This document shows, in pieces, positions 29,896 through 40,504 of a DNA stretch of 64,000 nt; position 1 is the stretch's first letter; each line of letters begins with the position of its first letter. This stretch comes from Rutidosis leptorrhynchoides (Eukaryota; Streptophyta; Magnoliopsida; Asterales; Asteraceae): contig NC_092341.1 in assembly GCF_046630445.1 (NCBI RefSeq), forward strand, positions 6,450,001-6,514,000, written 5' to 3'. The notes beneath the pieces were generated by a model. The model was not told the origin of the DNA. It ran no database searches and saw nothing but the letters and a program-made list of their open reading frames with translations. Position numbers and translations under genes: made by a program.

Positions 29896-30112
29896 AAGAC
29901 CTCATGATTGTACGCAACACGTCATTTGACAACACGGTACTTTATGTACGCAACACGTCATTTGACAACACGGTACCATGGGTCGAGATTAATTCCGATC
30001 AATACGAATACGACGGGGTCTTTATATGTTATCTAACATTTATGATTACTTATGCAATTAATCATTATTTATTTCATGCATACTAATGTTTATTCTTAAA
30101 TTTATAATTTTA

Positions 30113-30435
30113 AAAGTTAAAATAAAAAAATAGTTTGTATTTTTATTAAAAGTAAATCTTAAAAGTTAAAATAAGAAAAAGTAGTTTGTACTTTTATTAA
30201 AAGTAAATCTTAAAAGTTAAGATACAAAAAGTAGTTTGTATTTTTATTAAAAGTAAATCTTAAAAGTTAAAATAAGAAAAAGTAGTTTGTATTTTTATTA
30301 AAAGTATAAATCTTAAAAGTTAAAATAAGAAAAAGTAGTTTGTATTTTTATTAAAAGTAAATCTTAAAAGATAAAATAAGAAAAAGTAGTTTGTATTTTT
30401 ATTAAAAGTAAATCTTAAAAGTTAAAATAAAAAAA
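30113..30435. repeat. ~52-bp tandem repeat in the Copia leader
   Basis: About six units of the type AAAGTTAAAATAAG..GTAGTTTGTATTTTT..AAAGTAAATCTT occur head to tail. They lie in the untranslated leader upstream of the small ORF and gag. Confidence 0.9.
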
Positions 30436-30663
30436 AAAATCTTGTCCTTTATATTACTCATACGCGTTTTGATATAGTGACTTTATTCGTTAACGTCAAC
30501 TAATGACGTTACAACGGTCATATATACATAACGGTTGTTAACGTCAACTGACGACGTTACAACAACTATATTTTTCAAATATAAAATAAACATCTCCGTT
30601 TTCACATTTTCACAAATCAATCTTTATTTTTCAGATTACTACTCTCAAAAGGTTTTTGTAAAA

Positions 30664-30828
30664 ATGATTCACACAAGGATGATTTTTCCTATTGTATTGG
30701 TCATATTAACTATCATCATTGTTGCTAATATACCACCGGGTGAACCTATATTCTATCCTGCCCTTGTGGTTTTATTATTTGTAATCATACCATTATTCTG
30801 TTGTTTGCTACTTATGAATTTAAAATGA
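30664..30828 (+). CDS. Small two-helix membrane ORF in the Copia leader
   Basis: This is a 54-codon frame starting MIHTRMIFPIVLVILTI, preceded by AAAA at the ATG (a good plant context). Two hydrophobic segments (about residues 7-20 and 30-50) flank a PPGEPIFYPA loop. It lies upstream of gag in the same direction, where Copia elements normally have only leader. Its layout resembles the 6670-6855 frame of the LARD. It appears open from start to stop although the gag-pol region is decayed. Function unknown. Confidence 0.45.
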   Translation: MIHTRMIFPIVLVILTIIIVANIPPGEPIFYPALVVLLFVIIPLFCCLLLMNLK

Positions 30829-30980
30829 TTCTAATTTCATTTTATTATTTGTCTATGAATAGAAGTTGATTATGATTATAATTTATGTTATTCATCTTTT
30901 TGATAATAGAAAATGTCGAATTTGAAAAGGCTTAAATTTGCTCATTTAGAACAAGTGGGAACAACTACTTAACATGGGTT

Positions 30981-33900
30981 ATGAATGTAGAAAAATATCT
31001 CGAATCAAACGGTATTTTAGAAACCCTGAATGAAAATAACAATTATTCCGAACAAGAGAAAGCAATAGTAAGTATTTTTCTTAGCAAACATATTGACGAG
31101 TCCTTAGAATCTACATATTATATGATCGAAAATCCAAGTGTATTATGGAAAATACTCAAAGATAGATACGTTAATAATTATCAAAAAAATAATAATAATA
31201 ATAATAATAACGGTGATCCATGAAAGAATAAAATTAAAGATATTAGTAGACGCTCTTATAAGAATTCCGGATATTCTTATTAATGATCTGGTAACGTGGA
31301 TCATCAGTCTAGTATTTCTTGAATACATGAACATCTTGTTTAGCTCTACAAATAAGTCTCAAAAGAAAAGAAAACGAGAGTGAATCTGTTGACAAATCTT
31401 GATTAAATTAACCCTGAGCTACCTTGAGACTTGAATGGTTTGAATTTTCTAAGATGCCTAGTTTTTTTTATGTATCACTCATAAATAAATGGTTTTAGAC
31501 CATAACGCATATGTTTTATTAAGTGTTATCTTTTATGTACTTCAGATTATAACTTGTTTGCAGGTAATATAATTTGATTATCTTGCTGAAATATAACTCA
31601 TTATTTGCTTATCTTATTTGAAGTTTTAGTATGAATCCTGCAGAAATACAACATCAATTAAATGGTAAAGACCTATGTATTGCAGATAGTAGTAACATAC
31701 ACACTATGATCAAATCTAAGAAATATTTCATTGATTTAAATCAAATGAAGGAATTATAAATACTATACCAGCTCTTGCAAACTTGATATAAGAAACGAAA
31801 AAGGCAAAATTTCATATTACCAAATGGTACGAATTTTTTGGTAAACAATGTCTTGTTTTCTCCCAAATCAAAGAGAAATTTGTTAAGTTTCTCTGATATA
31901 TATCATAGTGGATATGATTATCAGTCAATGATAATCGAAAATGAGAAATATCTATGTAGCACCGAAAAGCGCATAGGATTAAAAGCGCATATGATAAAAA
32001 GCGCATATGATGAAAAGCGCAGCGCATATGATTAAAAGCGCATATGATAAAAAGCGCATATGATGAAAAGCGCATCGCATATAATTAAAAGCGCATATAA
32101 TGAAAAGTGCATATGACGAAAAGCGCAGCACATATGATTAAAAGCGCATATGATGAAAATGATATATGATGAAAAGCCCATATGGTGATTAATGAAAATC
32201 ACATATGGTGATTAATGAAAAGCACATATAGTGATTAATGAAAAGCACATATAGTGATTAACGAAAAACACATATGGTGATTAATGAAAATCACATATGG
32301 TGATTAATGAAAAGCACATTGAGAAAGAATCACCAATATTTCTTGAAAGAATTCAAGGGAATATATATGGACCAATTCATCCATCATGTGGACCATTTTG
32401 ATATTTCATGATTCTAATAGACGCATCTAGCGGATGGTCTCATATTTGTATGTTATCAAGCCGTAATATGGCATTTGCAAAGTTTCTTGCACAAATTATT
32501 AAATTGAGAACACATTATTCTGATTACACCATTAAAAGGATGAGACTTGATAATGCTGGTGAGTTAACATCTCAAGCATTTAATGATCATTATATATCTA
32601 CAGGGATTGTTGTTGAACATCCAGTTGCTCATGTGCATACACAAAATTGGTTTAGCTGAATCAATAGATAAACGCTTACAGCTAATAACTAGACAATTGA
32701 TAATGAGTACAAATCTCTCAATATTTATATGTGGACATGTAAATTTACATGCTGCGACATTAATTCGCATTATACCATGTGGAAGTCGTAAATATTTTCA
32801 CTTAATACTTGATTTTGGCCAAGAGCCAAATATTTTCTACCTTAAAACATTGGTTGTGCAGTGTATGTTCCAATTGTATCACCACAACACAATAAAATGG
32901 TTCTTCAAAGAAAGATGATAATATATTTTGGATATAAAACATCTTCAATCATAAGATATATTGAACCCATGATGGGTGATGTTTTTACAGCACGTTTTGC
33001 TGATTGTCATTTTAATAAAACATTGTTCCCTAGATTAGGGGGAGAAATAAAAATAAAAAATAAAATGATGCTTCATGATGTGAACATCAATTAAGGTATA
33101 TTGAACTCGCACAAAAGAATGTGAAACGAAAGTTCAAAAATAATGCATATGCAAGAACTTGCAAATTAATTACTTTATGCATTTACAGATATAAAAAAGT
33201 GACTAAATCATATATACCAGCGATAAATGCTCCAGCTCGAACTGAAATTCCAAAAGCTGGCAATAATGTCACTGTTGAGTCTTTGCCACGCATCAAACGT
33301 GGAAGATCAATTGGTTCCGAAGATAAAAATCCTCGAAAAGAAAATCAGCTGATAATGAGGTAAGAGAAAGTGTTCAAGAAGAACCACAAATCAATATTCC
33401 TTCTGTAGAGGATATTGATAAATGTAAATACATAAATTGCAATAAATTATGCAATATTATGGAACCGAAATGAAATGAAAAATCTTGATGAGATATTTTC
33501 ATATAATGTTACAATGACATCATGAATAAAGATAATGATCTGGAACCAAAATCTGTCATTGAATATCAAAATAGACATGATTGAGCTCAACAGAAAGGAG
33601 CAATACGAGCTGAAATAGAATCACTCAATAAAAGAAAAGTTTTCGGATCAATCGTTATCACTTTTAAAGATGTGAAACGTATGGGATATAAATGAATTTT
33701 TATCCGAAAAAGAAATGTGCAAATGAAGATACAAGGCAAAACTAGACTTGTAACTCAAGGTTTCCCACAAAGACCAGAAATGAATTATGAGAAAAACTTA
33801 TCCTTATGTAATGGATACAATTACTTATTAGATACTTAATCAACCTGGTAGTTACTTAAATGCATCTCATGGATGTTGTTACTACTTATCTATATGGATC

Positions 33901-35030
33901 ACTTGATAGTGATATATATGAATATACCTGAAGGGTTTAAGGTATCAGAAACATCTAACGCAAAACCTAAAGAAATGTATTCCATTGAATCACAAAGATT
34001 TTTATATGGGTTGATACAATAGTATAACGGATTAAATGACTACTTGATAAAAAAAAGGGTATAAATATAAACTTATTTTGCACGTATGTTTTATAAAAAC
34101 AATGTTCGGATATGAGATCGTAGTTGTTTATGTCAATGTTCTTAACATCATATGAACAAATAAAGAGATCTATGAAATCATTCAACTTCTAAAGAATTAT
34201 TTTGAAATGAAAGATCTTGAAAAAACCAAGTATTACCTTGGATTGCAAATTGAGCATATGCCTAATGGTTTACTTGTACATCAAACAACTTATACCAAAA
34301 AGATTTTAAAACATTTTTTTTTAAAGACAAACTCATTGTTGTTAGATCACTCAATATTGACACTGATCTATTTCATCCCTGCGAAGATCATGAAAATTTT
34401 AACAGATCGGAAGTTCTATATTTTAGTGCAATTGAGGTTCTTATGTATCTTATAGATTATACAAGATCTGACATTTCTTTTGCAGTTAATTTGTTGACAA
34501 GGTTCAGCTCAGCCCCTACCAAAAGACATTGGAATGGGATCAAACACATATTTCGATACCTTCGAGGAACTACTGATTTAGGATTATTTTATTCTAACGA
34601 ATCAAAACAAGATTTGGTTGGTTATGCAGATGCAGGTTATTTTTCTGATCCACATAAAGCTAAATCTCAAAATGGATATGTATTCCTAAATGGAGGTACC
34701 GCAATATCATGGCGTTCTCAAAAACAAACACTTGTTGCAACATCATCAAATCATGCCGAAGTAATTGCATTACATGAAGCCAGTCGGGAATGTTTTTGGT
34801 TGAGATCAATGACACAACTCATTACTGATTCTTGTGGACTAGAACGCAATAAAAGTTCAACAACTATCTATGAAGATAATGTAGCTTGCATAACACAGAT
34901 GAAAGAAGGGTATATCAAAAGTGACCGAACAAAACACATACCCCCTAGATTCTTCTCATACACTCAAAATCTCATTAAGGACAACCAGATTGAAATGAGA
35001 TATGTTCAGTCCAAGCAAAAACTCTGCTGA
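30981..35030 (+). pseudogene. Copia gag-pol remains
   Basis: Recognisable stretches are a gag segment (EKYLESNGILETL, then IENPSVLWKILKDRY), a GAG-pre-integrase segment (SKRNLLSFSDIYHSGYD), and an integrase segment (FLAQIIKLRTHYSDYTIKRMRLDNAGE). The Ty1-type RNase H region reads RFSSAPTKRHWNGIKHIFRYL, VGYADAGYFSDPHKA and SWRSQKQTLVATSSNHAEV. Order gag-INT-RT-RH confirms Copia. It is a fossil with many breaks and cannot encode the full polyprotein. Confidence 0.85.
31960..32320. repeat. GCGCATATGATGAAAA short tandem array in Copia
   Basis: About twenty degenerate 14-18-bp units (GCGCATATGATNAAAA and the variant CACATATGGTGATTAATGAAAA) expand inside the pol region between the GAG-pre-integrase and integrase segments. 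Confidence 0.85.
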
Positions 35031-35264
35031 CCTTTTCACCAAAGCACTTCCAACTGCTATTTTCAGAACACACGTTCATAATATTGGCATGAGGCATGTT
35101 CAGAAGATGTAACAACTCAGGCGTTGCCTACTTGAGGGGGAGTCAACTCTATGCTGCACTCTTTTTCCCTTAGCTAAAGTTTTATCCCAAAGGGTTTTCT
35201 TTAGCAAGGTTTTTAACGAGGCAGTACTAGTTATTCACTAATAAAATTATCATCCAAGGGGGAG

Positions 35265-35575
35265 TGTTATAAAAGTAATAATTGGATGATAATTTTATTA
35301 TTATTATAGATATTGCATAGTATATTTTTTTGAGTATAAATAGGTGTGTTGAGTTAGAGTTTATGTGATGTATTTTTTGTTAACAAAAACACTCTCTCTC
35401 TCTAGATTCCAAATGCCACCAAACTCTCATTGTACATTTTTCTATAAATAAAAAACCAATTACTCATACCTTTTGTTCAACCTTTGTTTTCTCCGTTTTA
35501 CAGTATCTCTATCTCTATATACCTTCTACAGTCAAGAACCACTAAAGGTAGTTATAAGCCTACTGAATTATAACA
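35265..35575 (+). repeat. Copia 3' LTR
   Basis: This is the same length as, and visibly identical to, the 5' LTR. It is preceded by the AAGGGGGAG purine tract and followed by the ATATT target duplication. Confidence 0.9.
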
Positions 35576-35821
35576 ATATTGATATTGTTAAAACAAATGA
35601 TTTGTAGATTTGGATCCTCGAGGCTTACCGTCGTGCCATTAAATCCTTTGCTACAAAACGGACAAGAATGGAGTACCGAGGGCTCTTTTTTGGAAGCGTA
35701 CAACAGCGGAGACTTTTGGAATCTCTGATTGCATTAAACTCTTAGATATTCAGGTCAGTTGCATTTAATATTTGGAATTACCATTGATTGGTAATTGACT
35801 ATTGAAACATAGAGGAAATGG

Positions 35822-35941
35822 CAAGGACGCAAGACCATTCCTGCGTCCTTGCGTCTTTCTTAAGCTTGGACGCAAGGTTGTACTTGCGGCTTTGCGTACG
35901 TGCTACATTGGAGACGCAAAGCTTTGTTTGCGTCCTTGCGT
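35822..35941. repeat. TTGCG-rich hairpin cluster in intron 3
   Basis: Motifs of the type GGACGCAAGACC..CTGCGTCC and GAGACGCAAAG..TTTGCGTCC form short stem-loops. The cluster begins six bases after the left edge of the segmental duplication. Its copy lies at 54749-54868. Confidence 0.75.
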
Positions 35942-36699
35942 CTGTTTGACCAGAAAAGTTCCAAGTATTTTTTGTTATCTTGGTGTATAAAGTCGTGTTT
36001 GATTATGCAGGATGATTGTCCCAAGAACAAGAAACCTCTACGTGGTCTCTTCCCCACTGATACAGAGAAGGAGTGTCAATGGTGGATTGATAGCGACGCG
36101 TTATTTCTTGGAACTTTAGTTGAACAGGAGATCCAGCAAGAAGAAACCCCAATAATTCCTGAAACTGTAGAGCAGACACAGACACCAACACATCAAAATA
36201 CCGAGGTACAAGAATTACATCGTGTGGTAGCGTTGTTGACCGAGCGGTAGACAAAAGTGAAAAAGAATTTAAAGAGCGGTTGGACAAAGTTGAAAATGAA
36301 TTAAGTTAATGTAAAAGGAAATTGTCGGAATACGAAGAAAACCCTTTTCCAGAGCAAGAGTATCCGGTATATTAAAATTTATTAATTATTTTTATTTTTT
36401 GCATTTGAATATTTGTTCTCATCTGAATTTATATAATTTATGTTTTTTATTTGTTATTTGCTTAGGACGATACGTATTATGAGAAATCTTTCTCTGACAA
36501 TGAGATTGTCAACCCTTCTCCGATGCAAATACGACGTGGAATTAGAGAAAGACGGCCCACGCGTGCATTAAGGTCCCCGTTTACTTCACCTGGATATAGA
36601 AAACCAATTGAGAAGGTAAATTGCTGCATTATAATATTATAATTGTGTTTTTTTTTTTAAAAATCATAAATATTTGTTGTTCTTGCTTCACTGATGTGG

Positions 36700-36800
36700 A
36701 CGCAAGGTTAATCTTGCGTCCTTGCGCTTAGTGGACGCAAAGTTAGTCTTGTGTCCTTGCGCTATATGGACGCAAGGTTATTATTGCGTCCTTGCGTCTG
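36700..36800. repeat. TTGCG-rich hairpin cluster in intron 5
   Basis: Three successive ~35-bp repeats of the form TGGACGCAAGGTTA..CTTGCGTCCTTGCG each form a stem-loop. The copy lies at 55627-55727. Confidence 0.8.
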
Positions 36801-37443
36801 TGTTTTTTACTAACCAGATTTCCTGTTTTGCACAGTTGTCCAGACATGTCATTGAGAAAGTGGAAAACATGAATGTGGTCAACCTAGATACAGATGAGCA
36901 ATTTGTTGATGAGCAAATGGTTGATCAGAAAGCTGTTGATGGACAACCTGATGCTATGGTAGTTGATATCGTTGCACCTGTTGAAACAGAAGGACCAAAG
37001 AATGTAAGTGGTAAGGATGTAAATGTGTGTTTTAAGAGAAAAAGGAAGGAAAAGGACTGGGCTACTGAAGAAGAAATCTGGGCCATGATCGACAGACTTA
37101 TCAATGATCAAGGTTGTCTTAAACCACCACCCACTGGAGCATGGAGAGATCAGAGAAAGCATGCACCCCCTGCAAAAGATCCCACGACAATTATACAGAG
37201 CAAGCAAGAGACCCGTTGCATGTTCATCTTTCAAAGTGATCAATTCATTTACCTTAGTACGGAGTTTTGGATTCGCTTGCTGGGATTAGGAAAGGCAGCA
37301 TATTTGGAGAACTTGGTGAGTGATCTCCTTAATGTTTTGTTTATGACATGATTTAATTTGTACCCAAATATGAACAATGTTAAAACAAATATGTTTTTAA
37401 TTTTTTAATCGATACGCAAGGAACGCAAACATTAAAATTTTTA

Positions 37444-38814
37444 TTAAATGGTAATAGTGATACTTACAACTACGCCAAGGGAATAATAACACATCAGAAA
37501 TCTATTTTCTTTGTCTGTGATCAAATTTGTTACGCTTCCGGGGTTGTGAATCTTAATGTTATGTAGGTAAATTGGAAGCATTTGGTACGACTCTTCACTA
37601 CTCCCACGAAGCATCTGTAATGTATGACATTTGGCCATCCATGCTTGATTGTAAGATATGCTGACACCGAATCGGCTGCCTATATCCGCACGTATATCGT
37701 TTGCTTTATATTCCCGGTTTGCAGATTTCAATGAATCCACAAGCATACTACCCAACACCTTTTTGGTTGCATGTTTATTGTTTCCCATAATTAGTGTGCG
37801 TGAGCATGTGTGTTCGTCATGCAGTTTCTTTACCATAAAGTTTTCAGTGAATCGTATTCTGTAAGCACTACATTTCCACTCACAGTTTGGCAACACACAT
37901 TTAGCAGTGTATCGAGATTTGTCTGACTTTACAGGCTTTATTTGGAAGTTTTCTTCAAGACATTTTGTAAATAGGGTGTTTATAAACTCTTCTTTGTTCA
38001 AGAAAGTTTGACGGACTTTAATTAAATCTGACACCCTATACGTGGTTGGTATTTCAGTCGTCTGTTCGCGCTCTTCCTCATGCTGACTCAAAAGAGTTGG
38101 CATATTCCAGAATGGATCTTGCTTTTCTTCTTCATATTGGAATTCTGCGTCTCGGTCTTTTCCTCCATCTGAATCACTATCTTCGACAAGAGGTACCTCA
38201 AACGGGTGGTCTAATTCTTTAATTTTACATACGTTTTCAAGACCATAGTTATGCAAATCAAACTCTTCTGTGTTTGGAAGTGGCAATTCAGGTTCTTCCA
38301 CTTCCAAATTGTTACTTGCGAGGTTTTCTTCGGTATCATGTTGTAGTAAGAATTGTTGTGGTTGGTGTTTTGGTGGTTTTGGTGATTTTGGTTTTTTTGG
38401 TATCTCTTTTTCTTGGTTTTGTTGTAGTAGTGGCTGGTTTGTCGAGTATTTTGTTTCTAGATTTCGTTGTGGCTGATGCATTATTACTCTATCGACAATA
38501 TAAATATCAATAGGACCATTTACAATTGCATATTGTAAAAACTCTTGAAAGTCTTCATCATCATCAGTAATATCAAAAACTTGATTATTAAAAATGTATC
38601 TCATTGAAACAGCTGCATTGGGTGGGAAGTCAATCTTTTTAAGAACATTTTTTAACAATATTCTCCGATTCATTGGTTTTACGGGCGCAATTGGGAGTCT
38701 TAACCGAATTCTAAAACAATCTCGTGGCATATATATGGGTATGTTGTTAATGTACTCAAAAGAACCCCAACAACATATATTAACAACAAATTTATCATCA
38801 TTAACACAATTCAT
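37444..38814 (-). pseudogene. mudrA: mudrA transposase, N-terminal part only
   Basis: This is a 456-codon frame. Residues about 1-115 form a PB1-like N-terminal region, and 116-235 are a low-complexity acidic and proline-rich linker. About 265-340 match the Mutator DNA-binding domain with its zinc site (CVLPNCEWKCSAYR, HDEHTC). The start of the transposase follows (AWMAKCHTLQMLRGSSEESYQMLPIYL) and ends at CYYSLG. In MURA proteins the DDE catalytic domain begins shortly after this point and is absent. A GTAAGT donor at the end of the frame suggests that the next exon has been lost. The gene converges on the truncated DUF1985 gene across about 130 bp. Confidence 0.8.
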
Positions 38815-38869
38815 AATGACAAAAATTAGTGAAAAAATGGTTAAAATAGTACCTTAACGTGGGTATAAG

Positions 38870-39144
38870 CTCTGCATTGAAAACTTTTGAAATTTTTATG
38901 AGACTGTGATTTCAAAGTCTCAGGGTCAATCTATATATAGGGACAAAATATTATCCGTAAAAATCTAGGATATCTGACGAAATCTTATCCACAAAATCGT
39001 ATTTCTGATCAGATAAGGTCGCAAGTTCGCAAGACTCAACCTCGCAAGGCGCCTTGCGTCTTGCGAGGGCAACCTGTCAATTTTTTTTTTTTGGCGCTCC
39101 TTCGCAAGAAACTTGCTGGGAATGGGCATTTTGGCTATAATCCC
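38870..39144 (-). repeat. MULE terminal inverted repeat, right
   Basis: This is the reverse-complement partner of 26050-26330, ending GGCTATAATCCC. It includes the cluster CGCAAGGCGCCTTGCGTCTTGCG near 39023-39065 and an upstream A-rich stretch. It probably contains the mudrA promoter. Confidence 0.85.
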
Positions 39145-39251
39145 TTTATTATTTAAACGATAATTACTTGAAATTAGAACAATTGCAACTAAAAGCTTGT
39201 CTTTCTTGAAAGATAATGCTATGAAATATATGTTCGTTTTTAGCATTATCA

Positions 39252-39655
39252 TGAGTTGCACATTCTAAAACGTAACCACAATCAGAACATGAGTATGATG
39301 GACAAGTAATATTACGATCTTGCGGATTCTTATTCGGGAGACGGTTAAAAAGCATGCGCCAATAGAAAACGAGGACTTTGGAGGGATCACCTTGTTCCAG
39401 TAAGTGTATCTACAAACATCCATAGTACTATGTAACAAATGCTGAATGGAACTAGCTGAGAATACATGGGCAGGCGTAAGATACCAACACCATTTGTCTT
39501 CAACATCTGAACATAATACTTGTGATAAAAGGTTAAAAAAATCAGCAAGTTGGGATGCCTGAGCCCCACCATGAACCTCTCTTCTCCATTGCCAATGCCA
39601 AAATTCGAACCCTATCTATCAGAGACCGAACAATGCTAGTTGACATCCAAAAAAA
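39252..39655 (-). mobile_element. L1-type LINE fragment, 5' part
   Basis: On the minus strand this reads SQLADFFNLLSQVL, DVEDKWCWYLTPAHVFSASS and YWNKVIPPKVLVFYWRMLFNRLP, then CPSYSCSDCGYVLECATH. This is the zf-RVT domain at the end of plant L1 ORF2. It continues directly into 2152-1780 across the Gypsy insertion. The upstream part of ORF2 is missing and the reading frame shifts near 39600, so the fragment is a dead, 5'-truncated LINE lying in the upstream region of the aminopeptidase gene. Confidence 0.8.
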
Positions 39656-40453
39656 GAAAAAAGTTACTTTACAATATTTGATATGTTGAAATAGATTACT
39701 GTCTTTTGAATTATATTAAACTCATGAATGTTATAATATATTTGTCGTAATATAGAGTTATGTAGTACACAAAGTTTCACATACGCAACAAACCGGTGAT
39801 AGCCGCATTGTTTTTTCTTCATTTATAATAGCACGAAGAGTGATAATTATAAGTCATTGACAGCGTTTTGGGGATCTTTATTAATTTAAAGTTTGAGAAT
39901 AATTTTTGTATATAGAAAAAGTATAATGTTTTTCTCTGTTGTTAGGGCAACTTTTTTATGATCACTATAAAATATTCCTGTTATGCACGATTCGAACGTG
40001 AGATTTTGTAAGACATTCATAGCCTCAATGACTGAGCTATAACTATTGAGATTTTTTATAATGGTTAATTTTTGTATATAAAAAATGAACTTACAAATAT
40101 AGTTTTTCTTTTCCACCCGTAAAACACGTAGGAAAACACTCGCTAGACAATGCTAGGTACCGTAACGTTATCAGGAAGTTTGTGCAAGGTACCTTCATAC
40201 AATCGTACTCGTACTCAGCACTCTTCGATATACTTCGTATATGCCAACCAAAAGCAAACACGTTGAAACTGTTTATCAATTAAATCTGGTCCACCTTTCA
40301 TTCCAGCATCCACCCAGTGGACCCCATTTCCATTGACACATTCACAATGCAACAAAATCGTTGGATACGACGGTCTAACACCAGTCCAAATGACATCACA
40401 TCAAATAACTTCCCGACTCAAACACCTTATCCAACACACCTTATATATGAAAA
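39656..40453 (+). promoter_or_regulatory. Upstream region of the aminopeptidase gene
   Basis: About 0.8 kb lies between the LINE fragment and the first possible start codon. It holds a tRNA-like stretch (39980-40046) and then a C-rich, less AT-rich section (about 40300-40450) that looks like a 5' untranslated leader. I could not place a TATA box or transcription start with confidence. Confidence 0.4.
39980..40046 (-). other. tRNA-like sequence upstream of the aminopeptidase
   Basis: On the minus strand an A-box-like TATAGCTCAGTCATTGAGG is followed by a B-box-like CGTTCGAATCGT at tRNA spacing (about 67 nt). Acceptor pairing is poor, so it is a decayed tRNA or a SINE head. Its duplicate lies at 58907-58973. 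Confidence 0.5.
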
Positions 40454-40504
40454 ATGTTATTAACATTAATCAATGTCTGTTTATCATTTCTGCTACTATA
40501 CATC

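Larger units (their letters stand above)
29176..35575 (+). mobile_element. Copia (Ty1-type) LTR element
   Basis: The LTRs at 29176-29486 and 35265-35575 are both 311 bp, TG..CA, and look identical. The flanking 5-bp duplication is ATATT (29171-29175 and 35576-35580). A TTATCAGCACGA-type primer site follows the left LTR and a purine tract AAGGGGGAG precedes the right LTR. Parts seen in order: small membrane ORF (30664-30828), gag (30981-31223), GAG-pre-integrase (31838-32035), integrase core (32408-32659), and the end of reverse transcriptase with RNase H (34207-35030). The coding region is broken in many places, roughly ten or more. Identical LTRs point to a very recent insertion. Confidence 0.9.
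27993..37315 (+). pseudogene. MULE-borne DUF1985 (Ulp1-type) gene, split by Copia and truncated
   Basis: A spliced model fits GT-AG sites: 27993-28007 (MANPQ), 28401-29120, 35608-35753, 36011-36366, 36466-36615 and 36836-37315. The second exon has the DUF1985 domain (FGVWLDLEYMGNDPG, IRFGRREFCLVTGFLFGT, then AGFMWAFK). The third gives IWILEAYRRAIKSFATK and PRALFWKRTTAETFG. DUF1985 proteins in MULEs usually end in a Ulp1-like cysteine protease. Here the frame stops after LGKAAYLENL at 37315, before any His/Asp/Cys protease motif. Exon 4 also has a frame break near 36249 and a stop near 36307, in a stretch that would form a coiled coil. The Copia element sits in intron 2. Confidence 0.7.
26050..39144. 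mobile_element. Mutator-like element (MULE), 13.1 kb, interrupted by a Copia element
   Basis: The left end reads AGGATTATAGCCAAAATG and the right end is its reverse complement except for the outermost base. Similarity runs for about 250 bp inward, and the element is flanked by the 9-bp duplication TTTATTATT. It carries a plant-transposon-protein-like gene (26476-27264), a DUF1985/Ulp1-like gene (27993-37315) and a convergent mudrA fragment (37444-38814). Without the 6.4-kb Copia insertion it would be about 6.7 kb. Loss of the mudrA catalytic domain makes it non-autonomous now. It lies within the 5' LTR of the Gypsy element. Confidence 0.9.

Noticed and set aside
29604-32320. Tandem arrays as a possible CRISPR
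   Set aside because: The repeats are head to tail without unique spacers and lie inside a plant Copia element.
36884-37243. 119-codon minus-strand frame (and its copy at 55811-56170)
   Set aside because: It is the antisense shadow of exon 6 of the DUF1985 gene, which has the better coding pattern and splice sites.
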